From Triatoma infestans (Eukaryota > Arthropoda > Insecta > Hemiptera > Reduviidae), in NCBI GenBank assembly GCA_011037195.1, contig JAAEAF010002385.1, positions 51,191 to 115,190 on the forward strand: a DNA stretch of 64,000 nt, in the 5' to 3' direction. Positions 33,656 to 46,985 of the stretch are shown one piece after another. The notes below the pieces were generated by a model. The model was not told the DNA's origin. It was given only the letters and a program-made list of their open reading frames with translations, and did not search any database. How positions within the stretch are numbered: the stretch's first letter is position 1; the number at the start of each line of letters is the position of its first letter. Both the position numbers and the translations under genes were made by a program.

Positions 33656-34114
33656 TCTTTTCTTCTACACCGAATAGGTAAGCTTTTTCTTTAAAAAAAA
33701 ATGTTCAAAATAAATATTGTATCCCTCAAATATGTGTAATTGATTTTATGACGTCCAAAGAAAATTATTTTTGAGAAAATGTGGAAAAACAGGAGGGAAA
33801 AAATCATTCATTAAATTGTGTACTTTTGATTTTGGACAGATTTTAATCAAAATCTTATTATCCAGGTCCTCCAATAGTATCTAAACTAAATATCAAATTT
33901 GAATTTTCTACGATTTTCCATTTTATAATTTATACTGACTAAATATACAGAAGCGCGCAAAAACACTTGTACAAAAAAACAAACCAATTTGTAAAAACCA
34001 CTTTTCTATTTTTTTTATTCTCAGTAGGGCGTCAAAAAATTTATGTATCTCCGGTAAAAAATTCTATTTCACAAAATGATCGTAAAATCTTTCTCTTACA
34101 ACAGTAAGAGAAAG
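33656..34114 (-). mobile_element. HER element, minus strand, 5' half with perfect head hairpin
   Basis: It runs through AAAATGTTCAAAATAAATAT and GTAAAAACCACTTTTC to the inverted head. The head at 34089-34114 folds into a perfect 11-bp stem (CTTTCTCTTAC, loop AACA, GTAAGAGAAAG). Confidence 0.8.
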
Positions 34115-37100
34115 CAGAAAAAAGGTTTATTTAATCTAGTACGCAATAAACGGTTGAACAAAATGTAGTTGCAATTAAGAAATTATAAAATACAGTTACA
34201 ATGTTCAATATGTGGATGGGTCCGCAATGCTGGATAGCATCTGGTATTTTATCCGTCGCAGCATGCATATTATATGCGTAGTTAATGTTTTTGTTACACA
34301 ATGTTGGATAACAGAAACATTAAGTTTTGAAGTAAACTCTCTTCACGAACTTGATAGCTTTACTCTGATATTGGATGAAAATCCGAAACCAGTCAGGAAT
34401 ATTAGAAATTTCCATGCTACGACTGATAAAATACCTGATACAATTACATTAATTATTGAGATATTTGTAGTTACAAATAACAACTACAAATGTTATTGTA
34501 GTTCTTTATGCAGTTTTGTGTTTCTTTTCAAGTGAAGTAGTTGTAGTTGAAACTTGTAAGCTACACGCTACGTAGAAGTTGCAAAAAGAAGTACTTAACT
34601 TTTATGTAGTTATCATTAAAATTAGTTATAAAAGTGGCAACTATAACTACCTGAATCTTCCATTTTTTTTTTTAACTATTTATTCTGTTTAACATATTTA
34701 TTTCCTAGTTAATTTTTAATTTCTAACTTTGGCGATTGAAAATTAAATGTTTGCGATTTGAATTCGTTTCTTCAAGAATAACAATAATTACAACAGAACT
34801 ATAGTTGGCTCTAATTGTACATTATAAAAATAACTTCATAACTACCACCCAACTCTGCTACACTACCAAAAAATTCCGTCAAACCAAATGGCATGTTGAT
34901 ATGCCAGGAAATACCACGTCATTGATATCTTTTTTCTAGCCTCTCACGACTTTCTCGAAAACTAATGCATCGATATTTTCTTTTAAGCCTGATAGTATAT
35001 TTAACTATATTTTTTATAAAATCTTTCACATTGAGAGAATATTGATATTATGGATTCAAAATGTTTCAACGTATGAAATAAGTAAAACAATCAAGTAGAT
35101 ATTTCACATCAATTTTGTTTCGATCCTTGGTGTCGCGCATTTCTATGCAAATTGATAACGTAGGGGACGATTAGTTGTGGGAGCCCCCCTTACTTTATTT
35201 GAGATCTGACTGGTCACACGGTTGAGCCAGTCGTATTTTCTATTATTCTATTTATATGAAGATTCATGCTATTTTTTTTTCGTTTTATACTATATTACAA
35301 TTGATGCCTTGCACAATATTGCATTGATTAAAGGATCATGTTGTCAAACCTGTTGAGGTGATCTAGTAAGCAGCGCCGTCTGCATTTCTCATTGGGTCTA
35401 GCTCAGCGAGTCAGTTTCAAGTTTGCTTTTGTACTCCTAACTAGGTACTAGTCGTTCACCTGCCTGCTACTGACGACCATCTTTGAATCCACGGCATATG
35501 GTTTCTAAAACCGGAACTCTACTATTTTTGCAGCTCCAAGCAACTAATTGATCTCATTTTATTCAAGACATCTCATCATAAGCACTTTTAAGAGGGATTA
35601 TTACGATCTTATCAATTAATTCTTTATTAGGTTGGGACTCCAAGGCTGGTGGTTATTTGGTCCTTTTCCATCCTAATTTCCTCTAAGTATTATTATTATT
35701 ATTATTATTGCCAATATCTACTTTAATATTCTTGCTTCACTAGGTGAGGACTTGGCAACCTTAAGGAAGCATTTTACAATATTACGCAGATTGCTGTGAT
35801 CATCAACTAAATGGAGCGATTTAATTTTCATCACTGAAAATTGCATGCACATTGCAATTTATTATTTAATACCTTATATTAAATTCTTGAACTCATTTAA
35901 GGAACTAGTACCACCCAAATCTGATAGCTGCATTACACAGCTTTTTTACTCAACTCAGATATAGCAATCTTACTTCATTTCTAGTGCACTGTCGATCTGT
36001 CACATCCAGAGCTGGTCCTCCGTTGAATAGAAGCTGGTTCGCAGGGCTCGTTCTTGCATCCATAGCTTCAGACACCAGTACCTAGGATCTGCATGTGAGC
36101 TACATCACTATTCAGGCCATTACCCATCAACCATCCATTGCACATCAACGTTGCCCGCTGAAGACCAGGAATCGGGTTATCACTGTAATCCTTTAAGTGT
36201 AGTGACGGAAATAAATGCAAGGTTCAATAGAAAACTTCAGAACTCATTCTTATTACCCCACCCACCTGAATCCCAATCTTTAGCAAGAGAGATGGTTCCC
36301 AGTAAATATTCCACACTTGGTATATCTATTTCCGAATAAACTTTAGAAATCTTTATCTTCTATTCCTGTAAAATGATGTTAACCAATGAAATCGAATGAC
36401 TGGGTAGAGTTCGTTAAACGAATTTTTTTGTAAGAGCTTTTTCAAGAGAGAATCGCTATTAAAGCTGAAAAATCTGTTAATTAATTAAAAAAGCCAAATT
36501 CAATGTGTACAAAAAAATAATCTGTATAATTTTTTAAATATTTATAAAAGAATTTTTTCTTCAGCTATTCAGCCATTCTATGTCTCGCGGCCCAGCAAAA
36601 AAAAGGCTGCGTTGGCGATTGATGTTGTTCGCTTAGTTGGTTATCCAGAGGGCAAGTGAGAACAATCTCGGACGTGAACAACTTACCCCACCATATTTAT
36701 AAACTTTAAACTACATAAAATGAAAAGTATAATGGTATAAAATGAAATCTAAATCGGTCTTGTTGCCCAAATCCAGTTTATAAGGAAAACTTGGAAAGGA
36801 AAAAAAATCTACTAAGATAATAGAAAAGTTGAATTTCACTTTACTTTAGAAATGATTTAAGGGCATTGACTTGGGCTAGGTCAATACTACGAATCACCGT
36901 CCAATGCCTTTATTGATATATATATCAACATTTATATAAACATATTTTTCTGCACGCATTGCAATTATTTTCTACTATAAATCGATCGATTTTTATCAAT
37001 TTTTAATGTTTAATTCGGACATTCCAAACAGCGGTTTAAATAGAAACGATTTAATTTATACATTTTCTTCTGAATTAATTTTTTTTTATCGTTTTAATAA

Positions 37101-37950
37101 AATTATTTATATGATTTTATCCACATACGATAGCTGTAGTGGGGACCATTATATTCTAATGGCCGTACAGAGTCAGGCCTAGAGTCTTAGCGTTCCACAA
37201 AACATTTTTAAAATAAATTTTTCCTGAATTAAAAATGATTTTTCCTAAAACGTCCGAGTTTTCGAGATAAAGTACGGTAAATACAATACAAAACCAATCA
37301 AAGTACTTCTAGTACAACCTCATAAAGCTGTGGTAGAATCAGCTGATGGTAACGATTTGCTATATAATATATTGCACTTTCAGTTTGTAGCATTTTGAAC
37401 AGAAACTATTATGTCTTATGGTAAAAAAACTAAAACGAAATGAGAAATTTAAGCAAGCAACGATTTTTTTTCTTTATTTTTGGCCATGTTGTTCAGCACA
37501 ATAAACATACCCAAGATAGTGGCTGAGCCTTTTTTAAGAATTTAATGTAAAAAAAAATTAAAAATTATTTTTAATTATATTTGTAATCAAGGCAACACTG
37601 AGATGCTCAGCCCCTGAGTTCCTTGTCTTTCTCTTCAAGGTAGTAGCTATTCGTATATCCATATCCCTCCATTCCCTCGTATATATTTAACAAGATTACA
37701 GTTCCCAATTAAGAAGCCAATCAAAGAGCTAGAATTTAATCAGAAAGAGATTTCTGTATTCAAAAGCCTTATCCAATCAAATATATTTGTTTTCATACAC
37801 TCTTACTGATGAAACTTCATTTAGTACACCTAATGAATAAAATCCATCTGTCATTCAACAATAGTAATGGGATTTTTATAGGTCGAAAACGAAAGATTTA
37901 TAAAGTAAGAAACTAACTTATATTGCATTATAATAAAATAAACTTATAAT
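34115..37950. other. Unassigned AT-rich DNA
   Basis: No HER, LINE or gene is recognised over 3.8 kb. An (ATT)n tract lies at 35687-35709. The open frames at 34212-34535 (107 codons) and 36151-36339 lack domains. Short strings such as TGGTCCTCCG at 36014 recur at 43151, but I could not establish a repeat. Confidence 0.5.
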
Positions 37951-37965
37951 TTGACACACTAAAGG

Positions 37966-38110
37966 ACTTACCATAGCGTAGAGTAGGTGAGAAGTAAGGA
38001 ATAAGGAATTTAGGGAGAGAGTGATGACGTGACGAGAACGTAATGCAGACTGGTGATGTGAACTAATAGATGGTGATAGAAACCTCCATGAGTTCGTCTG
38101 TACTCCTTAA
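37966..38110 (-). other. Speculative non-coding first exon with consensus splice donor
   Basis: On the minus strand a moderately GC-rich stretch ends CTACGCTATG followed by GTAAGTCC, a near-perfect donor (G|GTAAGT) directly after an ATG. No matching acceptor or downstream exon could be identified, so chance is quite possible. Confidence 0.2.
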
Positions 38111-39497
38111 ATAGGAAACCCTGAGATGGCAGAAACTTGCTCCTCAAATATATGGCTAGCCCAGAAGAAGTGACGACATCTTGCCCATTTGATGTGATCT
38201 ACTAATAGCATATGATATAACTGTAGAACCATTGCAACATTTTTAACATTCCTTCTTCTCTTTCTTGAACTCTACTCACACTTACTTATTCGTGTCCTCT
38301 TCTACCCGAAAATATAGAGGAGTCGTTGCCTTAGAATAATTCAGTCCGATTCAGTTCCTTTCAATTTCTTTTAATCTATATAATTCCGGTATGTGAGAGA
38401 TTGGCCTACATTATCCTAGAGTAGTGGAAGGGCTGCTTCCTATAGGCCGTCTATTTCTAGCCTGTGGGACTTCAGTGACAGATATGATATATATATGTCC
38501 GCATTTTCTGAGATGTTCTGCTGTACACTGGCCCATTCATGTTGTCTCACTTCCCTCCTCCTTTCTCAAACGAGCTTTGAACCGTCTACGGCAGATTTCC
38601 AAACTCACGCAATATTACTTATATATTGGTGATGCACCATCTGGTGAAACCCCTATATTTACAAACTTAGCTCTGAAGACATGTCACAAAATACGTCTCA
38701 CTCTAACAGCTGACAGTCCCGCATATCTGTCGAGTTATCCGGGGTAGCAAAACTTACTAATACAAGCAGTAAACCGGTCTGTAGCTCCCTAGCAAAGAAG
38801 TAAAGGAATTGCTCACTTTATCCATAATTAATCAGTAACAAATTAGCAGAACAAACAATTCACAAAAAATAAAAAATGCCATACTTGTCCAGAACATATG
38901 AAAACACGTATTTCCGCACAAAATTCAAATATGAAAATCCAGCCGCGAAAAAATATGATCTCACTGAAGATTTAATTATGTCATACAGTGCATTTATAGT
39001 TTCACACACACACTGAGCACCTTAATATGCATGTAATATGTATGTTGATATTTAGATGTGATAGGTATTATAATTTCATATATTTTATTCATAAATCTGT
39101 CTGTCTGAGTTGCATTCATGTATAATACAGTGATGTAATACTATGTAAGAAGTGTTTATATGCAGGAATTGCAAGTGTGTGGCTAAATATTGTTGTAAAA
39201 TGCCAACGGCTTACTTCTCATACTTACAAGTCTGTGCGTGTGTGTGTGTATGTTTTTGTGTATATGTGTTTGTATCTGTTTCCCAGTAGTTATGGTAGAT
39301 TGTGGTTGGTTGGTTTGAAAATAACAAGGAACAGTAATACCCGGGTTTTGTTGGTTCAAAAGTGTGGTGGAGAGATGAGAACGTTATAGGGCGACGGAAA
39401 GAGAGCAATACTACAAGAACTGGTGTAACAGGAGGATTGTATTCTATTGTTGGCTAGATGGTGTTAAAAACATAGAAACTGGTTGTGTGCATTTGTG

Positions 39498-39528
<31 letters not shown>

Positions 39529-39709
39529 ATATATATATATAAGGATGAAAGCTTTTGCCCGCCCGTACACACTTCCAGACTGACACCTAGAAACGAGGTA
39601 GAAACACTAGGTTAGGGTTGAGGAAATTAAGAGCAAGAGATATTGCTATAGTCGACTAACATTTATACACAAATACATAAACACGGACAGTTATATACAC
39701 GCACGCACG

Positions 39710-39750
<41 letters not shown>

Positions 39751-40319
39751 GTAGAAATAGAGGCGGTAACAATAGCGGGAAGGTAATATATCAAGAGTAC
39801 ATTCTATTCCAAGGGTTTAGTTGCTTATATACTACACCCGTTGCTTGCCACCCATTACGCCGACCTGCTGGAAAACCTGGAATATACCTTGCCACCATCC
39901 CACCATGGCCAGCCAACTTCCACTAATTCTCTCTTCGTCAGTTGCTCTCTCACTCTATCTCTTACTTCATTCTCTCCCTCCATTCATTCTCTCTCCCTCC
40001 ATCCTAATGCATCTTGGTTCTTCGCTCTGTATATATATATATATATATACACCTGATAACTATTATAAGTGTTATATAAGAGAGCTGAAAGTTATAACTG
40101 TTTCACATAGTTCCATACATCTCATTTTCAACAACTAGTCTAGCACAATCACACATCCAGATATATACTAAGCCATGCCATACACGAAATGCTTGCTGTT
40201 TTTGCCTATCTTCTGAAGATGAAGAAAGGTATATTTTTATTTGGCCGGTAGCTTATTTTTGCCTTACAAAATACTGACAAAACAAAGTGTATAGTATATT
40301 TAAACACAATTAGTTTCAA
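38111..40319. other. Unassigned DNA with large CA microsatellites
   Basis: (CA)n tracts lie at 39498-39527 and about 39713-39748, with (AT)n at 39529-39540 and 40029-40049. A weak inverted HER-head-like stretch occurs at 38885-38960. The 107-codon frame at 38424-38747 has no recognised domain. Confidence 0.5.
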
Positions 40320-40900
40320 TTATCTTGAAGTACGTCCTGAAGTAATTTCGGTTTTAGTCGTCTTCGGGTAGTTTTCTGTTCGAGTGGTTGTCTCTTCCAG
40401 CGTCTGTAATTTGTAAGTTGTCTACAAATCCATATGCCGTCCTGTCTATGAAGTTTCGATTGATGAGATTTCTAGTTCTCTGAGGAGTTGTTCATTCTAC
40501 ATAAACCAACGGGCGCCCTTGGCGATAAGCAGTATTTTATTCTGGAATACTTGCCATTTTTTTTTTCAATGCATTTTACTAGCTCCCATCCATATGTCAC
40601 TAAATACCTAAGAATTAATCTAAGATCTCCAGTCTTCTTCTTCTCCAATGTTCTTCTTCTCCAGTCTTCTTCTTGTTCTTCTCCAGTCTTCTTCTTCATC
40701 ATGAATAAACTTTGAGGAGACCCCCAAACTATGTAACTTAACGAAAAGGGATTTTCTCACAATAGAATCAAATGCACTTTTGCAGTCAACGAAGAAGCAA
40801 TAAACTTTCTGACTATGACCGATAAAACCATGTTTATTATAATTGAAGAGATGAATATGTCATCAACCGTCGAATAGTTTTTCCTAAACCCGGTCTGATA
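40320..40900 (-). pseudogene. LINE reverse transcriptase remnant with TTC-rich expansion
   Basis: Minus-strand translation across frames gives Q-T-G-F-R-K-N-Y-S-T-V-D-D-I (about 40900-40855), then H-S-Q-K-V-Y-C-F-F-V-D-C-K-S-A-F-D (about 40825-40770), matching the Q-x-G-F-R-x-x-x-S-T and V-D-F-x-K-A-F-D motifs of LINE RT. It is followed by a decayed C-terminal part near 40500-40640. A TTCTTC/TCCAGTC minisatellite at 40625-40700 has expanded within it. No open frame survives. Confidence 0.6.
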
Positions 40901-41039
40901 TTAACACAGAAAATTATTATTAGTGCATCAATTTTCTAATCTCAAGAGTAATGTCCCTGTGAATAATTTCGACACGACATCTAAGAGCAGGACAACGGTT
41001 TTGTTTGTGCCAGAGGCAGGCGCCGGCAGGCGTATTGTT

Positions 41040-41290
41040 CCGAAGGTACTTTCATATGCCGTGTCTCGGTTCGAAACGGGTCACGACTTTATAAGCGGCA
41101 AGTGATATAGAAAGGTTTTGGTTGGCAATGGGAACTGCCATTGTGGAATGGAAGAGACCGCGGAGCACATTCTTTTGAGCTGCGGCATGTACGATGATCT
41201 GAGAGCCTCTAAATGGCGCAATGTGGGTTTTCACCTCAGCTTGAGTAACAGTTCGCTTCCTTTGTTACTGGAGAATGAGGCAATGAGGCT
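41040..41290 (+). pseudogene. LINE ORF2 C-terminal remnant with zinc-knuckle
   Basis: F-E-T-G-H-D (about 41070) is followed after a stop by GNGNCHCGMEETAEHILLSC (about 41128-41190). This is the T-G-H...C-x-C-G-x-x-E-E-T-x-E-H-x-L-x-x-C pattern that ends many non-LTR pol proteins. It is on the plus strand, opposite to the RT remnant just upstream, so it comes from a different insertion. Confidence 0.75.
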
Positions 41291-43660
41291 TTGAGGGGAG
41301 TTTGAGGTCGAGGCGTTTGAGCGCCAATCGTCGTGGGGCCTTGCAGGGCGGGACTGTAGAGAAGGTTGGAGGGATTGCCTTAGGGAAAGGTGTTTTTTTG
41401 TTTTGAAGTTTTGAGTTTTCCCCTTGTATTGGTTGGGGAATTGCGGGTTCTTGTTAGGATATAGGTTATTGGTGTTGGTATGTGCGAGGCTTTGAGTGGA
41501 TATATGCGTGGTTTTAATGCGTGGTAGTGTGCGTGTGGCTGCTTAAGGTATTTTTGTGTTCTTTTGTTGGTGTTGTGTTCATAGTTGTTGTTTCATTTTG
41601 GATTTGTGGGTTGTTGTTGGGTACTGCTTTGATGTAGAGAGGGAGGGGAGGAATCATTTTTTTCGCTATTTCTCTCTTCTCTTTTCAATGGCTTCACTGA
41701 GCGTTTGTGAGCGTAAGCTCAGGGACCGGCCAAATGGTGTGAAAAAAATCTATTAATGAGAGTAAATTTCCACAAAAAGTTGATAATTACTGTCGCGTAT
41801 TTAAAAACCCCGCGAATTAAAACTGTTTAGATTGCCACGGCAGTATTGGTCTGTTCCCGCCAGGCGAACTCAACTGTTCTAATCGTGGGTTATTAACCCT
41901 AATTTATTTAAATTTCATGTTTAAAACCATTTTTTATCACCCTTTAGGTGTAAAACATTTCTATATTATTTTTATTATGTTGGCTGAAACTCTAAGAAGT
42001 ATCTAATTGAGCCCAGCTCAGGCACTATTTGTCTTACCTTCAGCCAATCAAATCCATTCATTTGGCGTACATATAATTTTTTCTTTCCGCCAAGGGAAAG
42101 CGTCACTTCCCACTTGAACTTTAACTTTTAGCTTGTCTTGTGTGCCAGCCATTACTATGTAACTTTATCTCGCCTCTGTGTGTGGCGTTATCAGTGCTTT
42201 TTTATGCGTTTTTGTCAGTGGAAATTTCATTTTTTGTGACCTACAGCTCAAATTTACTTCAGCTATTGCAGTTGTACAATTTTAAAGAGATTCTATCTGT
42301 GGTCTGAGGAATCGTCATTTCACCACGTTGGGCTGTGGAATTCTTCAACCTGTTTTCAGCTAATTTACTCTTGCAACACACCTTACTACAATCATTCGTA
42401 CCAAGCTTGGTACTGGTAAAGATTCAGCTTGGGTAATGTAGCTCTCATTCTCTATTTTTTTATTAATTACTATTATTTATTATTATATTTTCTTATCTCT
42501 TTCGAGCTACTTACCTTTACATATTTAAGTGTTGCATTTTAACCATCACTCTTGTCAATCCCTTTGTGCAGAGTGGTTAAATTCACTTCAACTTGGCTAC
42601 TAACAAGTTCTCCACTTACTTCTAGGCCGAAACCAGGTAATTACGCTAAGTATTTTATTATATTTGTAAATACCTTTCATTTAATACTTCTGCCATTCTA
42701 CTGGACATCTTTTACTTGTACTAGTGTGCAAACCTTCTATTAGTTTCAGCTAATCTCACCCATATTCACTTATTTGGGTATTTTACTGCTTTAGTTTCTT
42801 GTAACCACTTTAAGCTGATCACCTTGAGTTTTTTGCTTGCTAATAGCGTTTATTCATTACAGAATTAAGCACCTTTCTTATACGAGAATAGCTGTTTCGC
42901 CTGGCACGTCGACAACCACTGCAAACGCTTAAATCTTCACATTATTTGGTCAAGGCTGAGCTATAATTCTTTACCTATTCATTTCTTGTTCTATTTAACA
43001 ACTATTTCATTGTATAGCTCAATCCTTCACTGCGAAGGTGTATCCGTACCTTGACCCACTAAATTACCTTCTATTTTGTGACCACTTGTCTTCAGTTAAA
43101 CTATTTCGCTAAATTCTATTTAATCTTCATTATTCAGGTTACACCCTGATGGTCCTCCGAATTGGAAATTGACACCCGCCTCATGGAAAAGGACATGGTG
43201 CTCGCTGTCCGGCTATAGAGCCCGTCCGTTTAGCGTGTAAGCTCGAGCATGCTGGCTTGGTGTATTTTCTCCATGGCGACGCTACCACAATTGCTTCCGA
43301 CTGGACTATAGGTAGCATCAAGCCTATTCTGCTCTAAGCTCTGTGCGGAGCGTTTAAAAATAAAACTGTATTGTATATACTGGAAGGTCAAGACCTTAAT
43401 AAATATAGATTTCCTTGTTTGTTAACTCTTGATGGTGTTTTTCTGTTACCCCCCAGGTCTTCATTTCAGGTTCTTACTTTTGGGCGTTAACCTTTCCGCA
43501 CAATTACACTGCTCTGCCTTCGTATCTTCGTAATTTCTTGTTGCAAAGCTTCTGAATTTTTATAAATTAGTTTGTCTAATTTATTCACCATGGAATAGCC
43601 TCCGCTATAATAGTTGATCCAAGCCAAATGATAAATTGGGCTTGACTTCTAGGGTCACAT
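41291..43660. other. Unassigned region, possibly LTR-retroelement derived
   Basis: 41291-41760 is GT-rich and non-coding. 41979-43143 begins TGTTGG and ends GGTTACA, followed by TGATGGTCCTCCGAATTGG; this layout recalls a long LTR with the leader of BEL/Pao elements. No second LTR or pol was found. AATAAA signals occur near 43360 and 43401. The assignment is weak. Confidence 0.25.
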
Positions 43661-43964
43661 TATAAGCCCCACAAAAAAAAATAAAGCGCTAAGTTCAATT
43701 TATTTGTTAAGATTAATTATATGAACTACTTCCAATTAATGTTTTCTTTGAGCAATTTTTTTAATACATTTAGAGTAGAATTTTACGTAAAGAAAAAATA
43801 AAAGTTATGAATGAAAGTAGAATGTAATTCTGTGCGGGTAGTATTAATTTCCATGCAGATGATGCCAATGAACCATTGATTTTCATCACAAAAACACAGA
43901 CCAAAAAATAAATATGTTCACTTACTTGGGTAACCAACTACCTATATAAAATTAATAAAATATA

Positions 43965-44350
43965 TTAGAAGTTTTGCTAGAGTTCCAAATTTGGAGAAAA
44001 TCGGTTAACCGGAAATGCTACTTTACAAAACAGGTTTTTGAGTGTTTCGAACATTTCTCTAAAACGACTTTAACGATTTCCTTTAAACTTGGAATACTAA
44101 TTGAAAAAAATTGATTTTTGGAAGTTCCACGGGGTTTGTAGCCTTAAATTTCAAAACAAATTTGTATGGTGTTGGTCGCCACTACTATTGACGCTCACTT
44201 CTGGAGTAAAATGTAAAAACATTTCTAATCCTACCTGCCTGGGTAGTTACATCGTCCTCCACTACCTCCGCTACCACTATATTTATGTTAGAGCAGCTGA
44301 GTACAAATTTCCAAGCTTTAAGAAAATTCATCATTTCCATATATAATTGT
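43965..44350 (+). repeat. HER fragment (second unit), plus strand
   Basis: GAAAATCGGTTAACCGGAAA, ACGATTTCCTTTAAACTTGG and AATTGATTTTTGGAAG, then a diverged end near GAAAATTCATCATTTCC. Head and terminal hairpin are missing. Confidence 0.7.
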
Positions 44351-45285
44351 ATAAAAACAGCTGCAAGAGAAATGCGTGTGATCATATCTCTCAGTTTAGT
44401 GTTGAAGGATTGATAGAATGGTCGACATGGTCTATAATATCATTTTCACATTGAGCTCCTTCCTATGTTCCAAAAACCAATCAGTGAGGTGTAAACTTTA
44501 TTATCATCCCTATTTCTATGTATTTTGTCCGCCTGGTAAATATTTAATGAAAATCGAAAATTTTCTGTTTTTTTTCCTTTGTTTCTCCCCAACAATAGGA
44601 TGCTTAAAAACTATTATATAAAAGGAAAATTTATTTAAAAACTATAACTCCCCACACCAGACTTTTCCGCTACTTTGTAGTGAAATTTAATAAAAATAAA
44701 GTTTCATACTAAAGTTGTCACATACTTACCAGATAATACATAAGGAAAAATGTTCTATATAAAGAAACCTAGAATAAAACCCGGTAAAATAGAAAATTTA
44801 TATATATATCTAATACCTAGCTGCCAAGTATAATTCTCTTCAGTTTGGGAAAAGTGGATTTAGTTGTCTTCCGTGTATATATCCACTTGGAAGGAAAACA
44901 AGAACTCAACGTTTAGTTTATTGCGTAGTTTATTCTTTCCTTGCCACATACAATAAGCTTGCAGTCTTTTCAGATGCATAATTTTAAATGAGAGTTTATC
45001 TTTTCATGGATTTTCCCCCTTGCATTTTTTTTTTTTTATGCACATTCTATAAATAAATTACATATAACTCAGGATGTTGGTAAACTTTTTATAATAAAAA
45101 AAAAAGATAATAAAAAATAAAGTAAACCTGCCAATATGCCCTAACTAATAACGCAATAACAGCTGTCTGTCTGGTCCTTGTCATTGGCAGATGTTTTTTT
45201 CCAATGAAACGTCTCTATGATTAACTCCAGTCATTGTGGTCATTGTGGTCAACCATATGTTGGTCACCTATTCAGCAATAATATT
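44351..45285. other. Unassigned AT-rich DNA
   Basis: No gene or recognised repeat apart from short AT tracts. Confidence 0.5.
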
Positions 45286-45838
45286 TTTCTTTCTCTTCTG
45301 CTAATAAGAGAAAGTATTGCGAATCGCGCCAAATTTTTAAAGTATGAGTTTTCACCGGAGAAATAAATGTTTATATTGTTTTCTTATTTCTCAATTTTAA
45401 TGACCTCTCTTACGCCATTTCATAATAGTGATTTATTTGTAGTACTGTCCTGAAGAATTCTATTGCATTATATCAGGGAACATTGCCTAAATACCAAATC
45501 ACGAAGTAGTATCAACCGAAAGACATCAAGTGTTTTGAGTCAAATATCTCAAAACGAAATTTGAATAGAAACTCTTGAACTTTATATTTCGTTTAGGTAA
45601 AATCTTGGGATCAGATGCGAAAGTCTCGGTGTAAATCCATCAACCGGAACTATGATTCTACTAATTAGTTTTTGTGATTTTCTCGCAAGGATTTCAACAA
45701 TTGCCTATTACCAACAATTATAAAATATTATGTCATTATAAATATGTGTCCAGATTTGGAAGTATGATAAAACAAAAGGTTAAACAGAAGAGTGATTTTA
45801 CCAAAGAGTTTTCTGAATTTTGCGGGATTATCTCGTAT
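45286..45838 (+). mobile_element. HER element, plus strand, part 1 (split by LINE)
   Basis: The head hairpin CTTTCTCTT...AAGAGAAAG is at 45290-45315. It is followed by GTTTTCACCGGAG, TATCTCAAAACGAAA, ATTTCGTTTAGGTAAAATC and ATCCATCAACCGGAAC. The copy resumes at 46831. Confidence 0.8.
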
Positions 45839-46819
45839 TATTATTATTGGCCTGTGGGAGAGGACTAATCCCTACGCTATCCAAAGCTCAAGTGGCTCAT
45901 ATAGCTACCCCAAAGAAAAACAACAACAAACTGGGTCTAGGATAAAAATCCAGATCCGAGTCTTACCCACCTAAGATTCACTGCAGTCCGAACAAATCGA
46001 ATAGTGATCTTAAAGGAAAACAGCCTAAGCTCTTCCATAGTCACCCTGTTCTGACCAAAGGTTCTAAACCTGATTACCTCACAACCCAAGCAATCTAGCA
46101 TATGGGTGTCTGATGAGTGTTTCCTCGTCTGCCTCACAGATTCTACAAAAGGGATCTGATAAACCCCGTCACATAGAGATGTCTCCTTAAACCAAAATGC
46201 CCAGTAAGGAATCCAAAAGAGGTCCGTGAAAGACAAAGCAACATTTCACTAATAGCCCTGTCCGGACCCACAATAAGCATCTTGGACTAACGACATATAT
46301 AGGGATAAATGCTGTGAAGTTATCCATTACAGACATGTGCCAATGAATGGGAGGGCTCAGAACCAATGAAAGGGAGAGAGGCGCCTAATTTGGCGAATCT
46401 ATCCACCTCCTCATTCCCCAAGATCCCCATACGACATCATAGCCAGACTAGAAGTTCATCCTTCATGGAAGAAAGCTTTCCAATTCTTTAAAATATTCTA
46501 GTACAAACTGGAAAGTGAAGACTCATGTAATCAGCGCCTTCTCGCTGTTTGACTATCCAAGCAGATACATCCTCTCAATACAACAAAGAATAGCATAAAC
46601 CTCAGCCTGAAGAACAGTGGTTCATTCACCAAGTGATATTCCTGTCTCAAATAGACCGCAGCTCCAAACATACCATCCATACCAACGTCCGTATAACAAT
46701 GGAGGTGATTATCAAGTATCACACCACACGGACCCAATCTTAATCAGTCGTCCCTAAAAGGATACTGTAAGAATGATAGAAAACAAAAGTCTTCAACATT
46801 CTATCAGAAGGAAAACCTG
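45839..46819 (-). mobile_element. 5'-truncated RNase H-type LINE with 11-bp target duplication
   Basis: It is bounded by ttatctcgtat at 45828-45838 and 46820-46830, both within one HER copy. Its 3' end (low coordinate) is a short TAA-type tail (ATTATTATTATTGG on the plus strand). The left-end remnant at 1-560 belongs to the same family. Confidence 0.85.
45940..46745 (-). pseudogene. LINE ORF2 3' part: RNase HI domain and C-terminal knuckle
   Basis: From 46745 downward the minus strand encodes the start of an RNase H domain (a Y-T-D motif at about 46690, here followed by V instead of G, then GAAVYLRQEYHLVNEP), a decayed helix region, and near 46100 an H-M-L-D-C-L-G-C-E-V-I-R-F-R segment, equivalent to the E-H-x-L-x-x-C-P knuckle. 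I-R-F-V-R-T-A follows near 45990, a usual C-terminal end of R1/I-type pol. Frames are interrupted many times. Confidence 0.75.
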
Positions 46820-46830
46820 TTATCTCGTAT

Positions 46831-46985
46831 ATCTATACGGCTCCAGAGTTTTCCTTTAAACTTGAAAGACCACATAGCACACATAAAACTACCACCTTTA
46901 TTTGAAATATTCCTCCAAGATAATTCGATTTTTAGATATTTCTGCGAAATCTATGACGTTTGATTTAAAAGTTAGTTGAGATTTG
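46831..46985 (+). mobile_element. HER element, plus strand, part 2
   Basis: ATACGGCTCCAGAGTTTTCC, TTTAAACTTGAAAGACC, CACCTTTATTTGAAATATTC and CTATGACGTTTGATTT continue the copy from 45838 in phase. Confidence 0.7.

Noticed and set aside
38424..38747. 107-codon frame or LINE knuckle remnant
   Set aside because: Cys/His residues on either strand do not fall into a consistent knuckle pattern.
39498..39748. CA microsatellites as a regulatory element
   Set aside because: Simple repeats of this kind are scattered through the window with no associated gene.
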